Shown one piece after another: positions 1 to 10,081 of a DNA stretch of 64,000 nucleotides. The first letter of the stretch is position 1. Every line of letters begins with the position of its first letter. Position numbers and translations under genes: made by a program. This stretch comes from Glutinoglossum americanum (taxonomy: Eukaryota > Ascomycota > Geoglossomycetes > Geoglossales > Geoglossaceae), in contig JAGHQL010000011.1 in the NCBI GenBank assembly GCA_020080175.1, positions 124,001 through 188,000 of the forward strand, written 5' to 3'. The notes below the pieces were generated by a model that saw only the letters and a list, made by a program, of their open reading frames with translations, was not told the DNA's origin and ran no database searches.

Positions 1-321
1 CTCTTCTTCTTCTAGTTTAGTATCGTCTTAATAGAATCCACCTAATACGCCTTCCAGGCACCGGAACTGGCAATTCGTGACAGTAAACTTATTAAGTAAA
101 TACATGAATAATATTAACATATAATGACAATAGTGTTATGAAGTAAACCTATAATAAAAAGAACCAGTATCTGAAACCTTAACTTGAGTCTGTATGTATC
201 TTGATTAACTATATACATATTAGTAAGTTTTATATACTAGCTATATGATAGTATAACGATATGGCAAGATATTAGAATATGAAAAGAATAGAAAGTATTA
301 TTTCTTTATTATTTTTTCTTA
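1..321. other. AT-rich gene-free stretch
   Basis: Very AT-rich sequence without a plausible coding frame. It leads into the LTR-like array that begins at about 322 and may be older, more decayed repeat. Confidence 0.5.
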
Positions 322-567
322 TATAAGAATTCTTAATATCAATATGACATAAAGACACTCCAACATTAAGGGCTTTTGAAAAGTTTAATAATAGTATGAT
401 ATCACACTTTGTAGTAATAATGATAGCTAGCCAACTGGTCTACATTTAGGTAGAGTTTAAATATATAAAGATTAATAGATTGACTTAGTAGTTTAATAAT
501 TCAAGAATGACTAAATGTCAGCTCAGTTTGAAATATAGAGTAGGCAGAATAGACTTGATTCTAGTAG
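322..567 (+). mobile_element. LTR-like repeat, copy 1 (3' part missing)
   Basis: First of five head-to-tail copies of one repeat. It starts with the family start (TATAAGAAT here, TGTAAGAACT in the best copy) and is cut off where copy 2 begins. Compared with copies 3 and 5 it is much richer in A and T through transitions, the pattern expected of RIP. It is a fossil with no coding capacity. The repeat starts TG and ends CA like an LTR, but no reverse transcriptase or integrase is visible, so the superfamily is open. Confidence 0.6.
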
Positions 568-1048
568 TATAAGAACTCTCAATACTAAGGTAACACAAAG
601 ACACTTTGATATTAAAAGTTTTCAGAAAGTTTAATAATAGTATGATGTTATACCTTATAGTGACGATGATGACTAGCCGACCAGTCTACATCTAAGTAAA
701 GTTTAGATATATAAAGACTAATAAATTGACTTAGTAGTTTGATAGTTCAAGGATGATTAAATATTAGCTTAGTTTAAAATATAGAGTAGGCGAAATAGAC
801 TTGATTCTAGTAGGTAAAAAATATAGAAGAACTGATTGCTAATCTCTAGCAGGAGGCTAGCAAGTCACTTATATATAATAAGTATTTAATAATGAATTAG
901 ATATCATAAAGTAATCAGGGTATACGCTTGCAAAATTTATATTGCTATATAGACAAGTTATTGTTTGTATAACTTAAGCTAGTTACCTGACTACAGAGGC
1001 CTAAATGGCCTCACTGGGTAACTAACTACAAGTTATAATAATATTTAT
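568..1048 (+). mobile_element. LTR-like repeat, copy 2
   Basis: Nearly full-length copy of the same repeat, abutting copy 1 directly and followed by copy 3. Its 3' half carries the conserved block ending in a GGTAACTAACT-like motif. It is heavily decayed towards A and T. No coding sequence. The direct head-to-tail abutment suggests tandem duplication or recombination between LTRs, not separate insertions. Confidence 0.6.
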
Positions 1049-1520
1049 TATAAGAACTTTCGATGTCAAGGCGACACGAAGGCACTCCGATGTCGAGAGA
1101 TCTAGAGGATTCGATAACAGTGTGACATTACACCCCGCAGCGATGATAATGGCTGGCTAACTGGTCTGTGTCTAGGTAAGGTTTAGATGTATGAAAACTA
1201 ATGAATAGACTTGATAGTCGATAGTTCAGGGCGACTTGATGTCGGCTCGGTTTAGAATATAGAGTAGATGAAATAGACTTGATTCTAGTAAACAGGAGAT
1301 ATAAAAGAACTGATCGCTGACCTCCAGCGGGAGGCCAGCGAGCCGCTTATATATACGATAGGCATTCAACAATAGAACAGACGTCATAAAGTAATAAGGA
1401 TATACGCTTGCAGAATCCATATAGCCATATAAGCGAGTCGCCATTTACGTAACTTGAGCTAGTTACCCAGCCACGGAGGTCTAAATGGCCTCGTAGGGTA
1501 ACCGACTGCGGGTCATGATA
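1049..1520 (+). mobile_element. LTR-like repeat, copy 3 (least decayed of the first four)
   Basis: Almost complete copy, about 470 bp, with higher GC than its neighbours. It ends at GGTCATGATA, where copy 4 starts at once. Together with copy 5 it gives the best view of the family consensus. It is non-coding and a fossil. Confidence 0.65.
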
Positions 1521-1935
1521 CCAAGACAACATAAAGGCACTCCGACACTAAGGGTTCTCAGGAGGCTTGATAATAGTGTGACATCATACCTCATAACAAT
1601 AATGATAGCTAGCTACCTAGCCTATATATAGATAAGACTTAGGTATATAAGGACTAATGAGTTAGCTCAATAGTTTGAGGATGACTATATGTCAGTATGA
1701 CTTAAAATATATAGTAGGTAGGATAGACTTAATTCCAGCAGGCCAGAAATGTAAAAGACTGATCGCTAGCCTTCAAGCAGAAGGCCAGCAAGTCATATAT
1801 ATACATGACAATGAATACATAATAGCTGAAAGGTTGCATTATATATAGATGAGATATTGTTGATATCATGTGAGCTAATTACCTAGCTATGGAAGCTCAG
1901 TAGCTTCACCAGGTAACCGACTATAGATCATGATA
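1521..1935 (+). mobile_element. LTR-like repeat, copy 4 (5' end missing)
   Basis: Starts about 16 bp inside the family consensus, right at the end of copy 3, and runs to a degraded CATGATA end. It is AT-rich and decayed. No coding sequence. Confidence 0.6.
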
Positions 1936-2066
1936 TTTATATAGTTTTTTTGCTACTGGTCATACTTTCTTATAGAGTCCTTATAATGTTCATATAGTTT
2001 TTTCACTACTAGCTGTACTTCTGTATAGAGCTCTTATGATATTATAATTTTCTTACTGCTGATTAT
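1936..2066 (-). repeat. Repeat family B, two ~53-bp units
   Basis: Holds two degenerate units of about 53 bp that match, as reverse complement, the tandem units at 6967-7095. It separates LTR-like copies 4 and 5. Family B sits next to the LTR-like repeat on both sides of the DUF6594 gene, so it may be the internal remnant of the same old element. Confidence 0.55.
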
Positions 2067-2704
2067 TGTAAGAACTCTCGATGCCAAGGCGATACAAAGG
2101 CACTTCGATGTTGTGGAGGTGATATCTGAACCTGAAAAGGAGCAAATTGTTAAGGTTGAGATCATGTGTTTTTTGTTATTGTCTTGGCAAAACTTGTCTA
2201 TTTCTAGCAGTCGAGACTCGAGAAAGAACAAACATCCTCCTACCAACCGACTCTCATACTGTCTCCACAATGTCGAGGGATCTAGGAGGTTTGATAACAG
2301 TGTGACGTCACACCCCACAGCGATGATGATGGCTGGCCAACTAGTCTGCGTCTAGGTAAGGTCTAAATGTACGAGGACTAATGGATGGGCTTGATGGTCG
2401 ATGGTTCAGGGCGACTTGACGTCGGCCCGATTTAGAATGTAGAGTAGATGGAATAGACTTGATTCTAGTAAGTAGAAGATATAGAAGAACTAATCGCTGA
2501 CCTTCAGCGGGAAGCCAGTGAGCTACTTATATATACGACAGGCATTTAACAATGGACCAGACGTCATAAAGCAATAAGGATATATGCTTGCAGAATCTAT
2601 ATAGTCATATAGGCGAGTCGCCATTTGCGTAATTTGAGTTAGTTACCTGGCCGCAGAAGCCTAAATGGCTTCGCCAGGTAACCGACTATAGGTCATGACA
2701 GTTA
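2067..2704 (+). mobile_element. LTR-like repeat, copy 5, with a nested insertion
   Basis: The best preserved copy. It starts TGTAAGAACTCTCG and ends GGTCATGACA, that is TG...CA as in LTRs. A 158-bp foreign insertion (2112-2269) lies near its 5' end; without it the copy is about 475 bp. There is no protein-coding frame. It is probably a solo or tandem LTR of an extinct retroelement. Confidence 0.65.
2112..2269. mobile_element. 158-bp insertion inside LTR-like copy 5
   Basis: Comparison with copy 3 shows a clean insertion. It begins TGTGGAG and ends CTCCACA (7-bp terminal inverted repeats). A 4-bp target duplication, ATGT, lies at 2108-2111 and 2270-2273. The TG...CA ends also fit a very short solo LTR (TRIM/SMART type); otherwise it is a small MITE. 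It is younger than its host repeat. Confidence 0.65.
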
Positions 2705-2895
2705 TGCTCTTATATAAAGTTCCTTATAATGTTATTGGTAGAGCCTTACAGGCCCCCTTTATATATTATTAGCTTAGTGTATTATGTATAAGGTAGTCTC
2801 CCCTATACTCAGCCAGCTTTTCTTAAGGCTAGCTCTCCTTTTTAACTTATTTGGTAGCTAACTGAGCTCTTATCCAGTAGCTACCATAATAGAAA
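2705..2895 (-). repeat. Repeat family B, long copy in reverse orientation
   Basis: Directly follows LTR-like copy 5. Its reverse complement matches 6793-6980 over almost its whole length, including the end motif GTAGCTACTGG, a GCTAGCC block and a GGGCCTGYAAGGC block. It is decayed and has no coding frame. Confidence 0.65.
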
Positions 2896-3635
2896 AGTTA
2901 AGTATCTTTCTTGTGTACTAAGTAAATAAAGGGAGCAGTACCTATCATATGAACCTTAAGAGGTTTAGTGCTAGGAGGGATAGGTAATCGAGTTTTAAAT
3001 ATATGTGCCCTGTTTTGACATTGTAATGCAAATTCATAGTGTGCTTGCTTGTGGTCGTGAAAGTGGGAAAGTGCTTGGGGTGGGAAAGCGCTTGGGATTT
3101 TCATTACAGTCCGCTTGTGATCTAAGCAAGCGCTGCCCTACGTCACTACAATAATCCAGGATACAACTGAAGCGGCCAACGTTCTTAAGCCATACACAAA
3201 GCCATGGGTATCGGAAGAATTACCAAGTAAGCTTATAAGGACCCGATTTTAGTGGTTGCTCTACCGATATCTGTGTCGATGTAGGAGTAGATGGGGCAGC
3301 AGTTAACTTAGCAGACGCGATTGTTGAGAGGTGGTAGTCTCCCGCGTGATACTTTCTCTAGAATTTCATGCTCGATTAGAGCAAGAACGATTTAAATATC
3401 CTAGTGTTGCAAACGTCGGCGCTAGAATCTGTATTTCGTGCATACATTCTCTAAATGAAAGTGAAAAGAAAAAAAAATTGTAGCGGCGGGGTTGTATTGT
3501 GATGACATCTGGGCTGGAGGATTTGCATTCCCCGCAGATGCTGCATACCATTACTGTACCTCTAGGTATAAGTCTCAACTCCATACCTACCCGCGCCTAT
3601 AACAAATTCCGGCGTTTCCAGAACCAGTTCATTAG
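2896..3635. other. Gene-free stretch downstream of the DUF6594 gene
   Basis: Unique-looking sequence between the repeat array and the gene. It holds a short tandem motif (GTGGGAAAGTGCTTGGGG, then a close second copy) near 3060-3095. I see no supported gene or RNA. Confidence 0.4.
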
Positions 3636-5033
3636 TTAACCAAGGGCCAATGCGAAAAAAATATGTAGCCCAACTGATATGATTCCAACTGGCCAGCGTT
3701 TTGGAAGGCCTTTGCCCGCCGCACGTCCGATTGAAGTCGTAGCCATTGGACCGAAAAAGCTGGTGGTCGTAGTGTTTATTCGCCTGAACGTAGGTCTGGG
3801 GGTCATGGTGATCATTGGTGTATCTGTGGTGAACATTGGTGTAGTTCTGGTGATTATAGGCGTCGTTGTGGTCACCGTACTGCTTGTCGAACTCACGAGT
3901 GAAGTAACTACCGCTGGTACGGGCACCGGCCCTACCGGTGATGCTGTTAAACCCCCGCTTACGAACACTACAAGGACCGCCGCATATCTTCCCACTGTAA
4001 ATCAGCCTTTCATTTCACGATAAACAATAAACTCACCAGTTGATTGGGGTAACTAAGCGGGCTCACTTACGCAGCAGTAGCCAAAAAAGCCCCCTCCGCA
4101 CTCGCATCTGTAAATAAGAGTAGAAAAACTGCAAATATACATAGAAAAATACATATCATCATTAGACGGTATTTCGGAGCTGTCACGAAGTAGAGCGTAA
4201 CGATTGCGCCAATTAGGAAACCTGCTGCGGCAATAATGCTGAAAAGGGAGGGGAGTAAGGAGGGCTTGCAAGAGTTTTTGGCCTTGCCGGGCGGGAGACC
4301 AGGTGTCTAAGTAACTGCGAGTCACCTGTCTGATTTGGATGTCGAAGGAGTATAGTTATTGTGCGGTGTGTAAAATCCCAACTAACCTTGAACCGAAACC
4401 CCAAAACTCCATCCTTCCTTCGATCCGGTCCGTTCCCTTCTCGTTGCTCTCCTCCACCGCCGAGGACGCAAAGCTCGCTTCTCCTTTGAAGTATTGCTAA
4501 TAATACCCTCGTACTACCCTCTCCCGACTGGACACCCCGTAAGGACTCGACATCCCTTGGTAAAGGATAGGGGAGAGAGAGGACGGTTTGCGTGAGTTGG
4601 AGAGTTTTGTCTATCAGGGGTCAGTTTGGGTTCTATTAGCGATGGTTGCGCTGGGTTAGGTAGGAGGCTCACAGTATTCCCTTAGGACACGCCTTATTTT
4701 GGTGGACAGGTTGAGACGCTTCTGATCGAGAAGATCGTCACGTCCGTTTTTACCTAAGAGTAGGCCATCCAGCTTGCTACGTAAGGGACTGGGGGCTTCT
4801 TGTGCTCTCAAGTCAAGCTCCTCCTGCTGGATTTCAAGCCGAGAGAGGTCCCGCTCCAGCTCAAGGATATTCCTAGCGGCCAATCTTTCGAATCGCTTGT
4901 ATATTGACACGCCGTTGTCTTCTGTTAAACTGGGGGTCCGCAGCCAGTCGATGATGTCATTTGCGTCTTGGACTGGCCCTGCCCAATCAGCCCCCCGGGT
5001 CGAACCAGAACATGAGCTAGTGAAGGATGACAT
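3636..5033 (-). CDS. DUF6594 domain membrane protein, 4 exons
   Basis: Exons (minus): 5033-4673, 4610-4387, 4306-4071, 3987-3636, joined in phase. The N-terminal half has the DUF6594 signature (IYKRFERLAARN followed by a coiled segment, then REYYKTLQLTQ and LSLPYPLPRDVESL). The third exon encodes two hydrophobic helices (FLIGAIVTLYFV, ICIFLCIFAVFLLLF) and the typical FLATAAYAAVLVVFV end, which crosses the last intron and fixes its acceptor at GAAG. DUF6594 proteins are fungal membrane proteins of unknown role, common in variable genome regions. Two oddities: the usual central segment is short, and the tail after VFVSGG is Thr-rich and may be non-native, since another frame of the last exon is also open. 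The gene lies alone inside a repeat island. I am confident of the family and less so of the C-terminus. Confidence 0.8.
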
Positions 5034-6754
5034 GGAGAATCCCAGTCCCTTTTCATGAGAGAGTAAGCTAATTGCAGACTGACAATGTTAACTTCAACTA
5101 CCCTAACTACTTATAGTTCCTTCATGTCCTCTCTCTTGCAATGCAGGCATGCAACGCGGGACGAATTCAACGGAATCAACATCGTAAGTGGGTCTTGGCA
5201 CATAACTAGGGCACATGTGCCTGGGGTCGAAAGCGGCAATCTGCTGGGTGCACAGCCTTTGATGGATGACTGTTAGCTGTAATTCCAGGCTCGGTCGAGA
5301 GTCGTCCGCAGACTGACTGGCCAATCATGGATCTAGCTACTCTTATTGCCCTCGCAGCGCACAGTGCATTTGAAGGGTTTCGAATGAGTGAGTTGCCATT
5401 TCGTGAGGCGCAGCATCCTGTCCAGCGAGTTCAAGAGCATTAGAACTCGTCCTGAGCGACCAAATATCTACCCACGTGCCCTAATGCTCACGACCTAGTG
5501 CTACAACTAATCCTCCACCTTGCAGCCTGATTTTAACCTGACCACTCTACTCGCTTTTTTTGCATTTCTTTTGTGGGGTGCTCTGGCGGGCTGTGTTTTG
5601 AGAAGTGTCTTGGCAGCCCGTTGGGGTTCTCTTATCAGCTCCGCCACATCTCCACCACATCTCCAATTCAAAAGTCCGGCATCTCGACAAACAGAACGAT
5701 GAAAAAGCAAAAGACACCAACCTACTCTCACTGACGCCAGTAGGGTTGGGGCGGTAAGGGGTCCGTCAGGCTCATTGTCGAGCTTGGCGGAGATGCCAGA
5801 ATGGCTAGTTTGGGGATCAAAGGGGCGGAGATAGACGTTTGGGGAACAGCGTATATGGGGCAGCGTTATGCATGCGCAATACGGCCCGGAATGGTGCTGC
5901 CGTTTCCTGAAGGTCTTCTGAAGCACCCTCTGGTCGCATTGAAGGTGTTTGTGCATTTCGACCTTGTATCGCAGTCCAAGCACATAATGGAACACTAAAA
6001 AGACATGGCGCGATGGAGCCCCGGACGCTGCCTGGAAGTTCGCCGCAGGGTCGCGCCCCTAGCTCGTCGGTGTCGTGAGAGTACTGCGGTGTTCGGAGCT
6101 ACTCCTTGGGTAGTAGGTAGGTTGGTCTTAATAGTTATGTACACGCGGAAACTATATAGAGTGGTTCGCCAAGAAAACAGAAAACTGCAGCCAGCTCACC
6201 CCAACTTCCATCCCGTTTTGGCAGGTGAGCACGCCGCCCTGTGCTCGCGCGAGCAGGCTGAGCTGGAGATTCGGCAGGGTGATCGCTCACCCCCCATGTT
6301 TAGCATTATTCACTAACTTTCTTTTCCCACCCACCTTCACTCCCGCGCCCTGTTCTACTTCAGCCGCTGGGCCATTCAATTGATGCTGAAGCCTTTCATA
6401 GCTCTAATTATTCCAGTGCTGCTTCAAGTGCTCTTGTCACGTGCTTCTCCACCTCATGTCTAACTCCACCACTTCATCTTCAACATCCATCGCTCATTTA
6501 ACCTTCTTAACAATTCTGAACTCCTAAAATACTTCTCGTGTAGAATAATTCTGTGTCTCAGAATCTGCATAATCACCTAGAGACTCGGAGTTACCAAAGA
6601 TCTGTCATAGATATTGTTAATACTGAATACTGAATGAAAGTAGTTAAAGTTTACTATAAGTTTCATTTTTGTACTTTTATAACTAACTATAAGCATTTAT
6701 ACTTCTTCTCTAGGCCTACTGTATTATGATGAATTTTTGGATATATTACAAACT
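5034..6754. other. Gene-free interval
   Basis: Several short open frames overlap on both strands, but none shows a family motif, a splice pattern or compositional support. A perfect 14-bp palindrome TGCTCGCGCGAGCA lies at 6242-6255. From about 6400 the sequence becomes AT-rich and merges into the second repeat block. Confidence 0.4.
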
Positions 6755-7628
6755 TATAAGAACTCTCGATACTAAAGTGACATAAAGACACTATTACAGT
6801 AGCTACTGGGTAAAGGCCTGGTAGGTTACCAAACAAGTTAAGAAGGAGGGCTAGCTCTAAGGAAGATCAGCAGAGTATAGGAGAGACCATCCTATATATA
6901 ATACACTAAGTTAATGACATATGAATGGGGCCTGCAAGGCCCCACTAATGACATCATGAAGGAACTCTACATAGAAGTATAGTCAGTGATGAAGGAACTA
7001 TACAGGTATCATAGGAACTTCATATAGGAGTATGATCAGCAGTAAAGGAACTATACGAGCATCATAGGGACTTTATATAGGAGAACTAGCAGTGGTGAAA
7101 GGCATAGCCAGTTGTAAGAGATGTAGCTAGTGTTACCTATACTGCTTCCACATACCTCACTAGATTAGTACCAGTGCAGCATCTGCATTCTGAGGGCTTT
7201 CAGGTGTGACATTATATATTGTGAACCCTACACCCTTTTTGAAGGGGTTGCTGACCTCATTAGGAGGACAGTGATTAGTTCTATTACATATTGAATGACA
7301 ACAGATTCTAGCTCTCTATATAGCTGCACCACAAAGGTGTAATACCATATAACCTGATTATTTAGTTGTAGTAGTCATACCGACTGCATAGACACTGGCA
7401 CACTACCATTGCAACCCATCAGACCTACACTAAGGTCTAACATTATATATATAATAAGTATTTAACAATGAACTAAACATTATAATGTAATAAAAATATA
7501 TATTTTCAGAATTCATATCACTATATAAGCAAGTTACTATTTGTATAATCTAAGCTAGTTACTTAGCTATGAAGGCCTAAATGACTTTGCTAGGTAATTA
7601 ACTGCTAGTCATGACAGTTCTTCTAACA
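6755..7628 (+). mobile_element. LTR-like repeat, copy 6, interrupted
   Basis: The family start is at 6755-6792 and the family end at about 7450-7628, here extending to CATGACAGTTCTTCTAACA. Its AGTTCTT pairs with the AAGAACT start as an LTR terminal inverted repeat. The middle is replaced by repeat family B (6793-7130) and unassigned sequence (7131-7445). It is a decayed fossil and non-coding. Confidence 0.55.
6793..7130 (+). repeat. Repeat family B, forward copy with ~53-bp tandem units
   Basis: Begins with the family B end (GTAGCTACTGG) directly inside LTR-like copy 6. At 6967-7095 it carries two to three tandem units of about 53 bp, each with AAGGAACTATAC and a CATAGG-ACTT block. It is the inverted counterpart of 2705-2895 plus 1936-2066. 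Non-coding. Confidence 0.65.
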
Positions 7629-8149
7629 GTAATATTATTTTGGTACTTTCTTGAATCTGTTATTGATATAGTAGGTTTACTATTTAAATTAACATAAGTT
7701 CTGTCAAAATTATAGCAAGTATTGGTATAGTAAGTTAAAAGGTTTTAGTTATTATTGTAGATACTTAACCAAAGAGTAAAAAAAAAAACTACTTATTATG
7801 ATAAATGACCTGCCGTGTACTTTACCTGACCCTATCCTGGGTAAGGGTTTGAACATCATAACCCTACCCTACCCGATGACCGGGTTTTACCTAGGGTTAG
7901 GTCGGGTACCCAAAACCCGATGTGCATGCAGTCAACAAGTAGTAGCGGTAGCAAGAAGAGTAGTAACAGCAAAGAGAAAAGCAGTAGCAATAATGGTGAT
8001 AAAAACAGCAGTAGCAGAGAGAGTAGTAACAATAGCAAGTAAATAGTCACAAAAGTTACTTAATTAAAGTTTTAACTAAAGTTTAGTGAGATAAATGCCA
8101 AAGTGAAAGTTCAAATACTTTTGATGTGAGCCTATGTAGATATGTCAGG
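7629..8149. repeat. Decayed repeat: partial fold-back end and an AGC/AGT trinucleotide tract
   Basis: AT-rich at first. At about 7811-7933 lies a degraded piece related to the elements at 8150 and 9053, with CCCTACCC blocks and a right end resembling their TIR. It is followed at 7934-8046 by an imperfect AGC/AGT/AAC trinucleotide run. The 60-80 aa frames read here come from this low-complexity sequence and are not genes. Confidence 0.5.
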
Positions 8150-8907
8150 TAGGCTGCGCATCGGGTCGGGTAGGGCCGGGTTTTGGCACCTTTAACTAGA
8201 CTGCGCAACGGGTTTCGGGTACCCGACCTGACCCTGGGCAAAACCCGGCCATCAGGTAGGGTAGGATCCTAATATTGGTGACCTGACCCAGGGTAGGGTT
8301 ATGATGTTCAAAACCCTACCCAGGGCAGGGTCGGGTAGGGTACCCGGCCAGGCATTTTATCTTTTCTAGCAGTCATTTTAGGGGTCCTACGGCATCAATT
8401 AAAATTTTGACCTTTTTTCAATTACTCAATTTGGCTTAGCGCACAATATCTTGGCGAAATCTAACCTAATTGGGTTTAATGCGGGGTTTCTTGGCAAACT
8501 CGACCCGCCACCGGCATAGGGTAGGGTTAAGACCCTACAACCCGACCCTACCCGAGGGTTGCCAAGCGGCCAGGTTGAAGGTGCCAAAACCCGGCCCTAC
8601 CCGACCCGATGCGCAGCCTACCTTTAACCCGGCCGCTTGGCGACCCGCGGGTAGGGTCGGGTTGTGGGGTCTCAGCCTTACCCTATGCCGGTGGCGGGTC
8701 GGGTTTCCCAAGAAACCCTGTGTTAAACCCAATTAGGTTAGATTTTGCCAAGATATTGTGCACTAAGCCAAATTGAGTAATTGGAATAATGGTCAAAAAT
8801 TTAATTGATGCTGTAGGACCCCTAAAATGACTGCTAGAAAAGGCAAAATGCCTGGCCGGGTTTTACCCAGGGTCGGGTCGGGTACCCGAAACCCGTTGCG
8901 CAGTCTA
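8150..8907. mobile_element. hAT-like fold-back element (MITE), 758 bp, with 8-bp target duplication
   Basis: Left end TAGGCTGCGCATCGGG and right end CCCGTTGCGCAGTCTA form terminal inverted repeats. Both sides carry the same 8 bases, ATGTCAGG (8142-8149 and 8908-8915). An 8-bp duplication with TAGGCTGCGCA-type ends fits the hAT superfamily. Inside, two arms of about 235 bp (8345-8580 and 8630-8866) are close reverse complements around a ~50-bp centre, so the element can fold into one long hairpin. Next to the TIRs lie many GGGTAGGG / TACCCGACCC blocks. A second internal TAGACTGCGCA end at 8197 suggests nested or composite origin. There is no transposase, so it would have moved in trans. The intact target duplication suggests a fairly recent insertion. 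Confidence 0.8.
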
Positions 8908-9052
8908 ATGTCAGGAAAATTGATCTTGCTATAAAGTAAAATCTTTCTTTAATCATATTAATAAATTCTGAACATAAAAAAATGCTGCTTATTTCTGATT
9001 TATTTCTGAATTTATCTACATTTGCTAATTAAAAGTATATGATAATAATGAG

Positions 9053-9215
9053 TAGACTGCGCAACGGGTTTCGGGTACCCGACCCGGCCCTGGGTAAAGC
9101 CCGGCCATCGGGTAGGGTAGGGTTGTGATTTTGGCAACCCTACCCGCGGGTCGCCAAGCGGCCGGGTTGAAGGTGCCAAAAAAACCTGACCCTACCCGAC
9201 CCAATGCGCAGCCTA
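9053..9215. mobile_element. Short relative of the hAT-like element, 163 bp
   Basis: Starts TAGACTGCGCAACGGG and ends CCCAATGCGCAGCCTA, the same inverted ends as the 758-bp element, and shares its GGGTACCCGACCC and GGTTGAAGGTGCCAA blocks. No clear target duplication is visible. A single isolated end (CCCGATGCGTAGCCTA) lies at about 9268. Non-coding. Confidence 0.7.
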
Positions 9216-10081
9216 GCTGCACCTGACGTGAGTGGTCGAGTAGCAATATGAGATTTCACTAGATCAGCCCGATGCGTAGCCTAACTTTAGGCTCAACTTC
9301 CAACATTGTAATATCCTATTATGCTTGACCATAGATTGATTCCCCTAAACCATGCCTTATTATGTAGCTTTTTTTACATCGCTCTATTTAGCTGCGCTTG
9401 TAAAAAGTTTCACAAGACCCTGGGAACGGTGATGGTCCTCCTTGACGGTTTTTGAAATAGAGTTTTATTGCCTAGGCTATTTACATTCAAGAGGCTTGTG
9501 TAAAGAGAACCATACATGGTAAAGGTTCCACTCCAAGCTCGTATTAACTATTGTGTCTTCGTTTGCCAACTTTAACGTCTCATGTTTATCTTCACTACTG
9601 GCTTCGCCGGCTATCCACTCTTTTTAGGTACAGCTATGCGAAGCTCACTATTGCTTTGCGCAAATGAAAGGGAATCGAATAGTGACACGCAACTCCTAGG
9701 ACATGCAAGGTCTAGTAATATACCGTTTTGGAATGAGAAAAGTTGGTGCCACCCAACTATGCCCTAGGAGTGTGGAAGACAGCTTTTCATGGATGGAACG
9801 CCCAACCCGTAATGTCCTGCACACATGCGAAGTAAAATTACAAAGGAGGTTGTAGTATGTAACAGGCAAGGAGCAAAGGGGCAAGGCAGCGTGACAAACT
9901 TTTCTAAAGAGAGGTAGGTCGTGTCGGTGGTGTACAGAATGCTGATGTAATCGGGGATAATTCCCCTTGAGGTCACGAAGCGTGGACATCTGAGGGATTT
10001 TGAAAATCTCGCACCAACCCTCGGTATTTCTCGTGGCGCATCCATGTGGGTGCTACATACATTGGCAAACTAGAGTAAGTG
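9216..10081. other. Gene-free interval at the edge of the repeat island
   Basis: Return to unique sequence after the MITE remnants. It contains the 3' flank of the Ca2+-ATPase gene, which ends at 10082. The small frames here show no motif. Confidence 0.4.

Noticed and set aside
5507-5995. 162-codon minus-strand frame
   Set aside because: No family motif, overlapped by an equally open plus-strand frame, and no splice context. Probably chance.
7798-8046. Frames in the AGC/AGT trinucleotide tract
   Set aside because: Composition-driven low-complexity reading inside decayed repeat.
8470-8736. 88-codon frame and its mirror frame on the other strand
   Set aside because: Both arise from the arms of the fold-back element; the two proteins are near mirror copies of each other.
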